A stretch of DNA of 28,367 nucleotides from a virus, in IMG/VR virus record IMGVR_UViG_3300049216_000037, positions 1 to 28,367 of that record. One strand, 5' to 3'. The position numbers were made by a program, and so were the translations under genes. How positions within the stretch are numbered: position 1 is the first letter of the stretch; every line of letters begins with the position of its first letter. The notes under the pieces were generated by a model, which was given only the letters and a program-made list of their open reading frames with translations, searched no databases and was not told the origin of the DNA. Of the stretch, positions 6,440-12,758 are shown piece after piece.

Positions 6440-6900
6440 TAATTAAATATTAGTTGTGGTTCATATTCAGCAATCCGTTTGCGGGACTGCTCGAAATAGT
6501 CAGGGTCTTTTTCAATGGAGATATAATTGCGGTTGCTATTCAGACAGGCTATAGCCGAAGCTCCAGAGCCGCCGAATAAATCGAGGACTGTTTCGCCTTG
6601 GATTGATATATCCTCAATTATTTTCTGAAATAGTTCAACCGGCTTTTCGTTTGGATGTATCAGCGAACCGGGAGAAACCCTTTGAAATCTATAAACAGAC
6701 TTAGGGCGCTTTCCTTTAAACTCATATTTTCCTTTGGTCGCATAAAGTGCTAATTCGTGTTGTGGTGCAAAGGAGGCTTTAAGGTCTCCCATTCCGTGGA
6801 CTGCTTTGTCCCATACGATTTGACTTTTTACATTAAAGCCAGCCTCTTTAATCTCATTCAGGAACGCGTCTTGTACATCCCATCTGTAAAAGCAAATCAA
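6439..6900 (-). CDS. DNA methyltransferase, C-terminal fragment
   Basis: The second part of a beta-type DNA methyltransferase separated from its start by a one-base shift. Read from about 6900 it has ICFYRWDVQDAF, then HPNEKPVELFQKI near residues 82-94 and the SAM-binding motif LDLFGGSGASA (FGGSG at 109-113), closing with a typical RNYISIEKDPDYFEQSRKRI. The catalytic DPPY lies in the other fragment, so this part alone cannot methylate. The only start is a TTG at 6900, which I doubt is used. Removing one G from the G8 tract just upstream would join both parts into about 224 residues. It precedes the endolysin with a TAATG overlap. Confidence 0.85.
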   Translation of the reverse strand: MICFYRWDVQDAFLNEIKEAGFNVKSQIVWDKAVHGMGDLKASFAPQHELALYATKGKYEFKGKRPKSVYRFQRVSPGSLIHPNEKPVELFQKIIEDISIQGETVLDLFGGSGASAIACLNSNRNYISIEKDPDYFEQSRKRIAEYEPQLIFN

Positions 6901-7114
6901 TCTCCCCCCCCTTCAATTTGTCAAACGCTGGCTTAATCCATTCGATAAAGGGCGTCTTATCGTTCAATATCTTCTTGAACCTTTTATGATTTTCAGTCCA
7001 GCAGGACTGAAAATCTATGCCGTAGGGAGGATCTGTAACTATAAGATCAATACTTTCATCTGGTATATTCTTCATTACATCCAAGCAATCACCTAAAATC
7101 AACCTATTGTCCAT
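6854..7114 (-). CDS. DNA N6/N4 methyltransferase, N-terminal fragment
   Basis: Begins MDNRLILGDCLDVMKNIPDES and carries the catalytic motif IV DPPYG at residues 28-32. It matches the other part through FIEWIKPAFDKLKGG and then runs out of frame at a G8 tract, ending with a non-homologous tail (about 20 residues) at 6854. Motif order (DPPY before FxGxG) marks a beta-class adenine-N6 or cytosine-N4 enzyme. Phages use these to protect their DNA from host restriction. The 5' end overlaps the upstream membrane-protein gene by 11 bases. In the state seen here the enzyme is off, unless ribosomes or polymerase slip at the tract. Confidence 0.85.
   Translation of the reverse strand: MDNRLILGDCLDVMKNIPDESIDLIVTDPPYGIDFQSCWTENHKRFKKILNDKTPFIEWIKPAFDKLKGGEIDLLLQMGCTRRVPE
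6904..6911 (-). repeat. G8 homopolymer in the methyltransferase gene
   Basis: Eight consecutive G on the coding (minus) strand follow TTGAA. With eight G the frame reads K-G-G-E-I-D and enters the dead tail. With seven it reads K-G-G-R-L-I-C-F-Y and continues into the SAM-binding half. This is the layout of a slipped-strand phase-variation switch. A sequencing error in the homopolymer would give the same picture. Confidence 0.75.
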
Positions 7115-7358
7115 TCTTGTTTTTCATTATTCCTTGTACAAATGTTCCTATATTCTCAACCGATATAGCGCCGTAGCCAATCGCGGCGAGGCTAACCAAT
7201 CCTTTGAAAATATACTCGGGTACTGTCTTTCCGGTGAATTGGTTTATAAAAGCAATCGCGATTATTACCATTGTCACAAGCAACGCCATTATCCTCTTAC
7301 TAGAGGCATCCGGGGAATTGCTTAACAGTTTGCCGATATAGGAAGCAAATCTTTTCAT
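7104..7358 (-). CDS. Small membrane protein, possible holin or antiholin
   Basis: 84 residues with two membrane segments, about 23-40 (IMALLVTMVIIAIAFI) and 49-68 (YIFKGLVSLAAIGYGAI), a basic amphipathic N-terminus and a basic C-terminus (MKNKNGQ). Small two-span proteins with a SSKR motif just before the first span are common near lysis genes of Bacteroidota prophages and are often called holins. The gene overlaps the methyltransferase start by 11 bases and its own ATG shares one base with the stop of the preceding gene. A holin, antiholin or superinfection-exclusion role is possible. Confidence 0.55.
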   Translation of the reverse strand: MKRFASYIGKLLSNSPDASSKRIMALLVTMVIIAIAFINQFTGKTVPEYIFKGLVSLAAIGYGAISVENIGTFVQGIMKNKNGQ

Positions 7359-7627
7359 TAACTCACAATCGTAACGTTCAATTTAGACGCGGTGAAAGTG
7401 AAAGGGAAAGTATTATCACCATCCCAACCCGTATAATCAGAGCCGGTAATAGAAACGTTGCCGCTGTCCACTTTGGTAGTAGATGCAGGCGAAGTAGCCA
7501 CAGCGCTAAGCTCCCAATAGAGAACAGCTTTATCATTCAGATTATCGCTAATCAATCGTACACCCAAAGTATTTGCATGGGGTGCATTCATTTTATACGC
7601 CACAGGCGTGATATTTTTCGTTGTCAT
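7358..7627 (-). CDS. Small putative fibre-associated protein
   Basis: 89 residues, beta-rich, with no signal peptide or membrane span. It ends TGWDGDNTFPFTFTASKLNVTIVS, a mix of aromatic, Thr and Asn typical of a small virion beta-domain. It lies nine bases after the fibre gene and shares one base with the next gene. I do not recognise a family; a fibre-associated or chaperone role is inferred only from position. Confidence 0.55.
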   Translation of the reverse strand: MTTKNITPVAYKMNAPHANTLGVRLISDNLNDKAVLYWELSAVATSPASTTKVDSGNVSITGSDYTGWDGDNTFPFTFTASKLNVTIVS

Positions 7628-7636
7628 TTTAAAAGT

Positions 7637-8788
7637 TTAGAGGTTAACCCATGCCGTACCATTATAGTAGGACATTTGATTTAAATCTGTGTCGTATACT
7701 TGTGCTCCCGCTGGTACGCTGAGAGCTAGTTTATCCGCGGTCGCATAAAGCGGGGGAATAAATGCACCAGTGCTGCTTGTTATTCTTGTATTATTTGTAT
7801 TTCTTATATAGATGTCACCAGCACTCGAAAACGCATCCAAATAAGAATTGCCGTCTGCATATCCAAAAAGATGAAAACCTGTGGAACTGCTTTCACTAAT
7901 AATAAATGCATCTCCATTAACTTTAATACCATTACCAGTTACAAATCCTCCAAAAGAGGTGCTGTTTACGTATAAGCTCCCAGACACATATTCACTTCCT
8001 ATTACCTGTAAATTCAGGGGATTACCTATATCCGTTGTAGTTCCAATAAGAATATTTCCCGTAGATGGCGCTACCATTAGAGCAGGCCCGCTACCACCTA
8101 TAACCGTCAATGTCTGGGAAACAGGTTCCCAAGTAAAATTAGAATCTCCTGCAAATGCACCACCTTCGGCATACTGAATAGAATTATCAGAACCTCCGGG
8201 AGTACCACCGCCTCCCCCTCCGCTATATTGCGGAATGTTAAGCGTGTTACCTGATAACGTCGCGGCTCCGCTACTTCCTGTAGTTGTTAAGGTTAACGCT
8301 CCCTGATATTGGGGAACGTTGAGGACATTGGAGACGAAGGTAGCTGCTCCGCTAGTCCCTGAATGGGTTAGCGAAATAGCGGGTTGTATCGTACCGCCAA
8401 ACCACGTATTGAGAACGCTTGCACCGGGAAGAAAATAATTTGGCGCTGCTGTAGCGTTGGTATCATTACCCCAAATGTAAAACGCTCCCGCATTTACGAG
8501 AGACAGAGCAAGAGTACCCGCGTCTATGATAGGACTGCCGGATACGCTAAGCAAACTACCGGGAGCAGAAAGCCCCACGCTAGTTACTGTGCCTGATCCG
8601 GGAGTTCCCGAAGATGAACCATAGAGGCCATCTGATCTAATAGAAAGCGTGTTACCGCTTGCAGCCGAAACCTCAACGTTTAGAATTAAAGGACTACATA
8701 CGCTGCCATCCCCACTATGAGAGACTGTAGCGCTGTCATCTATTACTAAACAGGATTGGCACCCGCCATTATAAGAATATGTGTTCAT
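7637..8788 (-). CDS. Tail fibre protein
   Basis: 383 residues, rich in Gly, Ser, Thr and Asn. An N-terminal module (about 1-55, with SGDGSVCSPL and SGNTLSIRSDGLY) is shared with the neighbouring gene. The middle has short repeats ending LNVPQY and LNIPQY (about 150-190), a Gly-rich linker (about 190-200), then a beta-helix-like stretch. The C-terminal VPAGAQVYDTDLNQMSYYNGTAWVNL is the standard closing motif of many phage fibre and appendage proteins. It probably trimerises and contacts the host surface. The ATG shares one base with the stop of the upstream tail gene. Confidence 0.75.
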   Translation of the reverse strand: MNTYSYNGGCQSCLVIDDSATVSHSGDGSVCSPLILNVEVSAASGNTLSIRSDGLYGSSSGTPGSGTVTSVGLSAPGSLLSVSGSPIIDAGTLALSLVNAGAFYIWGNDTNATAAPNYFLPGASVLNTWFGGTIQPAISLTHSGTSGAATFVSNVLNVPQYQGALTLTTTGSSGAATLSGNTLNIPQYSGGGGGGTPGGSDNSIQYAEGGAFAGDSNFTWEPVSQTLTVIGGSGPALMVAPSTGNILIGTTTDIGNPLNLQVIGSEYVSGSLYVNSTSFGGFVTGNGIKVNGDAFIISESSSTGFHLFGYADGNSYLDAFSSAGDIYIRNTNNTRITSSTGAFIPPLYATADKLALSVPAGAQVYDTDLNQMSYYNGTAWVNL

Positions 8789-9948
8789 TATACGAATTGA
8801 ATTTGTTGCCTAACTCCCCCAACGGAGAAGTAAAGATTTGTGCCGTCTGTCTCTAGTGCGCCATTTACGGGAGTGGTAGGAAGCGTTATAGGCGCAAGTG
8901 TTAAAGCACCGTTTACTTGAAGCTGATAACCGTTGTCGGTTTGAGTACCGAGCAAACAGTTTCCACCGTCTAGGGTGAATGTGCCACCAAAGCAAGAGAA
9001 ATTACCGCCTTCGATTGCAAAATTGTTCGTAATCGTAAAAGGAGCAGTAGTAAAAAATCCACCAAGTTCTACAAGTTTAAAAAGATAGGATTCCGTTGAT
9101 ACAAATAATCCTCCGTCCTCAAACTCTAATATTGCGCCTGACGAATCATTGATATTTAAACCGCCTACGATAATCAAATCATCCCCATTCCATTCAAAAT
9201 TCGGGTCAGTAGTGAGTGTATTACCACTGCTACCAAAAGCAATTAACCCTGTAGGTATAGAGGGAACGCCTGTTCCACCGCTGGTATATAAGCCATCATC
9301 TAAGACTAGCAGGGTATTACCAGACCTTGCCGAAACGTTTACGTTGCCTATAAGAGGACTACAAACGGCTCCGTTACCAGAGAAATCAATTGTAGTGCTA
9401 TTTTCATAATGCAGATTAGAGATACAATTATCCCCGCAATCGCTGCCGTTAGAACCGTAGCTATAATTATTTCCCGGAATGCAGGATTTAAAAGGAGCGT
9501 CACACCATCCAAAGGTCATTGGAATAGTAAACGTGAAATCCGCTTGCCATCCTGAAACCCCGTCATCCTTGAATTGAACAAAAGGCTTTAGCTGAACATC
9601 CGCCAAAGCCGCAAGCTGATAAACATCTGTAGCAATCCTGAGAACATCCCAAAAGATGCTTCTTATATTGCTGTGGACTTCCGCCGTATTATCCTCATCC
9701 GGATTAACTAAGTCGCCAATCGTAATCTGTACCGTTTGCCTGACTGAGTTAAAAGTTTGGTAGGAGTTTAACGGGAATACAGCCGGTTGAACCTCAAGAA
9801 ACATCAACGGGTAATTCTCCACAGTCGTAACGTCAAAGTCATAAAGCTGACCTTCCCGGAAGCTGTTAATTTGGCCGTGGTTTCTGGCTATGTTTGCGAA
9901 CGCTTCAACTATCTGTAGATAGGTGCCATTCTGAAAATTAATTCCCAT
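8788..9948 (-). CDS. Tail protein with fibre-like C-terminal half
   Basis: 386 residues from ATG 9948 (MGINFQNGTYLQIVEAF). A longer reading to 9987 is false because its first 13 codons are tRNA sequence. Residues about 1-150 are a compact alpha/beta domain (NSVRQTVQITIGDLVNPDED) ending in a Cys-rich loop around 150-185, resembling a tail-completion or terminator protein. The second half repeats the fibre gene's module (SGNGAVCSPL, SGNTLLVLDDGLY) and ends with a fibre-type LQVNGALTLAPITLP and NLYFSVGGVRQQIQFV. It therefore looks like a fusion of a tail-tip structural domain with a fibre. Function is inferred from layout. Confidence 0.65.
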   Translation of the reverse strand: MGINFQNGTYLQIVEAFANIARNHGQINSFREGQLYDFDVTTVENYPLMFLEVQPAVFPLNSYQTFNSVRQTVQITIGDLVNPDEDNTAEVHSNIRSIFWDVLRIATDVYQLAALADVQLKPFVQFKDDGVSGWQADFTFTIPMTFGWCDAPFKSCIPGNNYSYGSNGSDCGDNCISNLHYENSTTIDFSGNGAVCSPLIGNVNVSARSGNTLLVLDDGLYTSGGTGVPSIPTGLIAFGSSGNTLTTDPNFEWNGDDLIIVGGLNINDSSGAILEFEDGGLFVSTESYLFKLVELGGFFTTAPFTITNNFAIEGGNFSCFGGTFTLDGGNCLLGTQTDNGYQLQVNGALTLAPITLPTTPVNGALETDGTNLYFSVGGVRQQIQFV

Positions 9949-9960
9949 GTATTGTAATTG

Positions 9961-10051
9961 CTGCGGAAGATGGATTTGAACCACCACGGGAAAGATTGCT
10001 CAATCCCACTACTGAGACAAAGTAGCGTGTCTGCCGTTTCACCACTCCACA
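9961..10051 (-). tRNA. Class II tRNA, leucine-type body, apparent anticodon GUC
   Basis: A 91-base cloverleaf can be drawn on the minus strand. The acceptor is TGTGGAG (10051-10045) with TTCCGCA, all seven pairing with two G-U, and the discriminator is G. The D arm GTG-AAACGGCAGA-CAC is as in bacterial leucine tRNAs. The anticodon arm is CTACT-TTGTCTC-AGTAG, the variable arm is long and contains GATT/AATC, and the T arm is GGTGG-TTCAAAT-CCATC. The loop gives anticodon GUC, which belongs to aspartate, and an unusual U at position 37. CCA is not encoded. The gene sits between the spanin-like gene and a tail gene and would have to be cut out of the late mRNA. Confidence 0.8.
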
Positions 10052-10056
10052 GGATG

Positions 10057-10593
10057 TTATAGTTTAATACTCCACTTCAAAAACTTGAAGCCTACGAATA
10101 GCACAAGAGCCAAACCGCCGACCACATAGATATACCACGGGATACCACCCGTTTTACTGACAACCTTCGAGGCTGTCTGTACATTGGTTTTAACATGGGC
10201 TTGGGTAGCCTGTGAGACATGCCCGCTATCCAGAGTCACACTTGAGCCTGATTTCTCGCTTATGCTGTCAGCGTGGAATTTGATTGAGATAAGCTGACTA
10301 TGGTTACCATTCGCTACAGCATCCTTTACCAGAGCCGCAAAGGGATCATTGGTAGGCGCGTTGTAATGATAGCTTGCTGAGTCAACATGCTTAACGTCTC
10401 CGTTGGAGTAGTCAAACTCTACATCTACGCCCTTGGCCTCATAGTATTTGTATTGCGCCGTATCCCGGCTGACAAAAGAGCTGTCCTTGTGAGTGACAAT
10501 AGAGCTATCCGTTTTTACATGACTGCTCGTAATGTTCTTATGAACAGAACAGGAAGCCAGAAACAGGAGGAATATTAGGATAAGGTTTTTCAT
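10057..10593 (-). CDS. Lipoprotein with C-terminal membrane anchor, u-spanin candidate
   Basis: 178 residues. The N-terminus is a lipoprotein signal (MKNLILIFLLFLASC, lipobox LASC with the acylated Cys at 15). Residues about 20-145 are polar, Ser/His/Asp-rich and periplasmic. Residues about 153-171 (WYIYVVGGLALVLFVGFKFL) form one membrane span followed by a basic tail. A lipid anchor in the outer membrane plus a C-terminal inner-membrane span is the topology of unimolecular spanins such as T1 gp11, which fuse both membranes at lysis. The gene lies away from the holin and endolysin, so another envelope role is possible. Its ATG shares one base with the upstream stop. Confidence 0.6.
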   Translation of the reverse strand: MKNLILIFLLFLASCSVHKNITSSHVKTDSSIVTHKDSSFVSRDTAQYKYYEAKGVDVEFDYSNGDVKHVDSASYHYNAPTNDPFAALVKDAVANGNHSQLISIKFHADSISEKSGSSVTLDSGHVSQATQAHVKTNVQTASKVVSKTGGIPWYIYVVGGLALVLFVGFKFLKWSIKL

Positions 10594-11216
10594 TAGATAG
10601 GATTATAGAGGTAGAAGGCTTTTGCACAATCAAAACAATCGCTAGAAAGGGAACCAAACCGCCTTCCCCTACTCAGATTGACCGAAGTAGTATATTGGTT
10701 AGGATGAGGCGCAATGTCATCGATTGTTACAATCCGGAAGTAAGCCGGGAATAAAGAGGTGTTGGCCAAAAGGTAATTAGAAAGCTGCTGAGTAAACATT
10801 TCAGCGTTCTGCTTTGCATAAGCCTGATAACTTTCTAGGATATCCAGCGGGGCCGGTTGACTTGTATCGCTACTCTGCGAGGACAAACCCTTATTCATCA
10901 TCTTGTAGGTAGTGTACAACGGCAAATCCCGCAGCACAACCCATTTAAGTGCTGGCTTTATATAGACTTCAATGAGATTAATTTCATTCTGGTTTAGCGG
11001 GGTGCCTCCCGAAACATTATTAACCGTATCATAAATCTTATTTTGCAAGTCAACGTATAACCCAGTCCCTAACGTCGGCAACATATACTTCTGTTGACAA
11101 AGCATTATGATGGGTTTGATTATTTTCATGTCTACATTTTCATTAACTACGCCTTCCTCTTTTAAAGAGGCTTCGCTAAGAAACTGCACATTGTATGTTT
11201 GCGGGTTAAACGGCAT
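10593..11216 (-). CDS. Head-tail connector-like protein (DUF6712-like)
   Basis: 207 residues. The start (PFNPQTYNVQFLSEASLKEEG) and the central helical part (PIIMLCQQKYMLPTLGTGLY, then KPALKWVVLRDLPL) resemble a Bacteroidota phage family I associate with DUF6712, found between capsid and tail genes. The family presumably acts as a neck or head-completion protein. There is no signal peptide or membrane span. The C-terminus holds two Cys (SSDCFDCAKAFYLYNPI). The gene overlaps the end of the cytosine methyltransferase gene by 11 bases. The role is taken from gene context. Confidence 0.55.
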   Translation of the reverse strand: MPFNPQTYNVQFLSEASLKEEGVVNENVDMKIIKPIIMLCQQKYMLPTLGTGLYVDLQNKIYDTVNNVSGGTPLNQNEINLIEVYIKPALKWVVLRDLPLYTTYKMMNKGLSSQSSDTSQPAPLDILESYQAYAKQNAEMFTQQLSNYLLANTSLFPAYFRIVTIDDIAPHPNQYTTSVNLSRGRRFGSLSSDCFDCAKAFYLYNPI

Positions 11217-12108
11217 TGTATATTGTCTTTTCTGTTAGTTCAATTGCTTTAAAAATCTCCAAGGCTATTTGCGGTACAACCGCGTTACCAAAAGCTTTTA
11301 TACTTTCCCTTCTCCATTCGAAAAAGGGGATGTTATCCAATCGGAAGGGAAGCCCATCATTTCCGCGCAAAAGCGGGGATTCAGTTGGGAAGTCTGCCCA
11401 GGTTGACCGTTGGCCAACGCGTGTGCTGCATTCGCCAGAATTCCAAATTGTTTCTTTGGGTTGGTTCTCGTTACTCCACCTTTCGCATCGCTGAGGGTTG
11501 GAATTGGTAGAAGATTCGCCGCCAAGTAATGCGTAAGGCTCATATCCTTCAACCATCCCTTCGAGAATCCCTCTATTGTTGACTTGCGGAAATTGGTTAT
11601 TCCGCGACAATCCGAAACTGTGACAGTAGGCAACAAAGAAGATCCTTTCACGCCTATGTGGGGCATCGAGGCCGCAAGCTGGAAGTAATACCGGGAATAC
11701 TTCGTATCCCTCAGCTTCCAAGTCAGAGCACACCTGCTCGAATACCATACCGTTGTCCCAATTAACGATGCCGCGAACATTTTCCCCCACAACATAGCGG
11801 GGTTTAATCTCTCGTATCGCTCTAAGCATTTCAGGCCAGAGGTAACGACTGTCTGCCGTACCTTTTCTTCTTCCTGCTTGACTGAACGGCTGACAAGGAA
11901 AGCCGCCGGAAAGAAGGTCAATTCTTCCCCTGTGAATATTGAAAGCTGTGTCGATAATGTTTTCATAGGATATGGATTCCGGGAAATGGTGTTTCAATAC
12001 CCTCTGACAAAACGGGTCAATCTCACAGTGAAAGACATTCTCCCATCCCATTTGCTTCGCCGCATAATCAAACCCACCTATACCAGAGAATAAGGAAGCG
12101 TGTCTCAT
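11206..12108 (-). CDS. dcm: C5 cytosine-specific DNA methyltransferase
   Basis: 300 residues with all main motifs in order: I (LFSGIGGFDYA, 6-16), IV with the catalytic Cys (GGFPCQPFS, Cys72), VI (ENV, 109-111), VIII (HRRERIFF, 151-158), a target-recognition region (about 165-255), and IX/X (RRESIKAFGNAVVP, ending at 279). The enzyme transfers a methyl group from SAM to C5 of cytosine in a short site, which usually protects phage DNA from restriction. The target cannot be read from sequence. It lies inside the structural operon, 59 bases after the metallophosphoesterase gene. A 222-codon ORF is nested in its +1 frame. Confidence 0.93.
   Translation of the reverse strand: MRHASLFSGIGGFDYAAKQMGWENVFHCEIDPFCQRVLKHHFPESISYENIIDTAFNIHRGRIDLLSGGFPCQPFSQAGRRKGTADSRYLWPEMLRAIREIKPRYVVGENVRGIVNWDNGMVFEQVCSDLEAEGYEVFPVLLPACGLDAPHRRERIFFVAYCHSFGLSRNNQFPQVNNRGILEGMVEGYEPYALLGGESSTNSNPQRCERWSNENQPKETIWNSGECSTRVGQRSTWADFPTESPLLRGNDGLPFRLDNIPFFEWRRESIKAFGNAVVPQIALEIFKAIELTEKTIYNAV
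11298..11966 (-). CDS. Nested out-of-frame ORF inside the cytosine methyltransferase gene
   Basis: 222 codons without a stop, entirely inside the methyltransferase gene in its +1 frame, from ATG 11966 (MKTLSTQLSIFTGEEL). It is far longer than nearly all other shadow frames in the window. The translation has recognisable features: LTWKLRDTKYSRYYFQLAASMP in the middle (about 82-103), LLPTVTVSD and LPIPTLSDAKGG blocks, and a C-terminus LNPRFCAEMMGFPSDW (about 196-211). From memory, phage and bacterial proteins annotated as hypothetical or as methyltransferase-associated carry the same LPTPT and LNPxFVExMMGFPxxW blocks. This suggests a conserved overlapping gene. Expression and function are unknown; it could also be a by-product of conserved methyltransferase codons. 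Confidence 0.45.
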   Translation of the reverse strand: MKTLSTQLSIFTGEELTFFPAAFLVSRSVKQEEEKVRQTVVTSGLKCLERYERLNPAMLWGKMFAASLIGTTVWYSSRCALTWKLRDTKYSRYYFQLAASMPHIGVKGSSLLPTVTVSDCRGITNFRKSTIEGFSKGWLKDMSLTHYLAANLLPIPTLSDAKGGVTRTNPKKQFGILANAAHALANGQPGQTSQLNPRFCAEMMGFPSDWITSPFSNGEGKV

Positions 12109-12167
12109 CGCATTAATTCGACTATAGGCGTCTTCCCATTATTCAATACCACAGCAGAAGCTAAGAT

Positions 12168-12758
12168 TCACCGTTTAGCGTTATCCTTGGCATATGCAAA
12201 GGCTAATTGCTTATCATCTATGCCGCAACCCGTTTGTACACCGAATATGGTGCCTGTCCGGGAAGCATAATATTCTACACCTGCTTTGGTGTGTACGTGG
12301 CCGCTTACTACATTCATCCGCTCATCTTTGCAGCGCTTGAAAGCGTCTCCAATAGAGCCATGCGTATAGAGCACGCCATCGATCATAATTTCATCTACAA
12401 ACTCCCACGGTGAACCAATCACTTCGGCAAAGTCCCTAAGCCAGCGTTTCGATATACCAGACTTAAAAGCTCGTTTGGCTATTCTGAGGTCATGATTTCC
12501 CATTGTTACCGTAGCTTTAGGAAAGGCTTTATACCACGGCTGCAAATGCTCAATGGCTGAATCTAGTTCCTCAACCTGTCCCATCAAATCAGGGTCATGG
12601 TCATGGTAAGATGTAGCCGCGAAGTCTATCAAATCGCCAATGAAGATTACCCGATTACATTTGTACTTCTTATACAAGTCCTGATTGAACCGTAGGTAAT
12701 CTTTCCTCTCGAATGGTGTATGAAGGTCACCAACAACCAAAATATTCGTTGTAGTCAA
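12168..12758 (-). CDS. Calcineurin-like metallophosphoesterase
   Basis: 196 residues with the full metallophosphoesterase set: GDLH (10-13), GDLID (41-45), GNHD (87-90), a TH-G motif near 132-134 and GHVH (153-156). These residues bind two metal ions and hydrolyse phosphoesters. The substrate may be a nucleic acid, a nucleotide or a phosphoprotein; phage members of this family are often thought to act on DNA ends or nucleotides. The start lies directly next to the portal stop (12759). A role in late DNA handling is possible, but nothing in the sequence fixes the substrate. Confidence 0.88.
   Translation of the reverse strand: MTTTNILVVGDLHTPFERKDYLRFNQDLYKKYKCNRVIFIGDLIDFAATSYHDHDPDLMGQVEELDSAIEHLQPWYKAFPKATVTMGNHDLRIAKRAFKSGISKRWLRDFAEVIGSPWEFVDEIMIDGVLYTHGSIGDAFKRCKDERMNVVSGHVHTKAGVEYYASRTGTIFGVQTGCGIDDKQLAFAYAKDNAKR

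Noticed and set aside
9949-9987. Upstream start of the tail/fibre gene (MVVQIHLPQQ...)
   Set aside because: These codons are the translated 3' part of the tRNA gene. The ATG at 9948 gives a normal start.
12109-12167. Possible second tRNA in the gap before the cytosine methyltransferase
   Set aside because: I could not pair an acceptor or T arm; no TTC-loop sequence is present.
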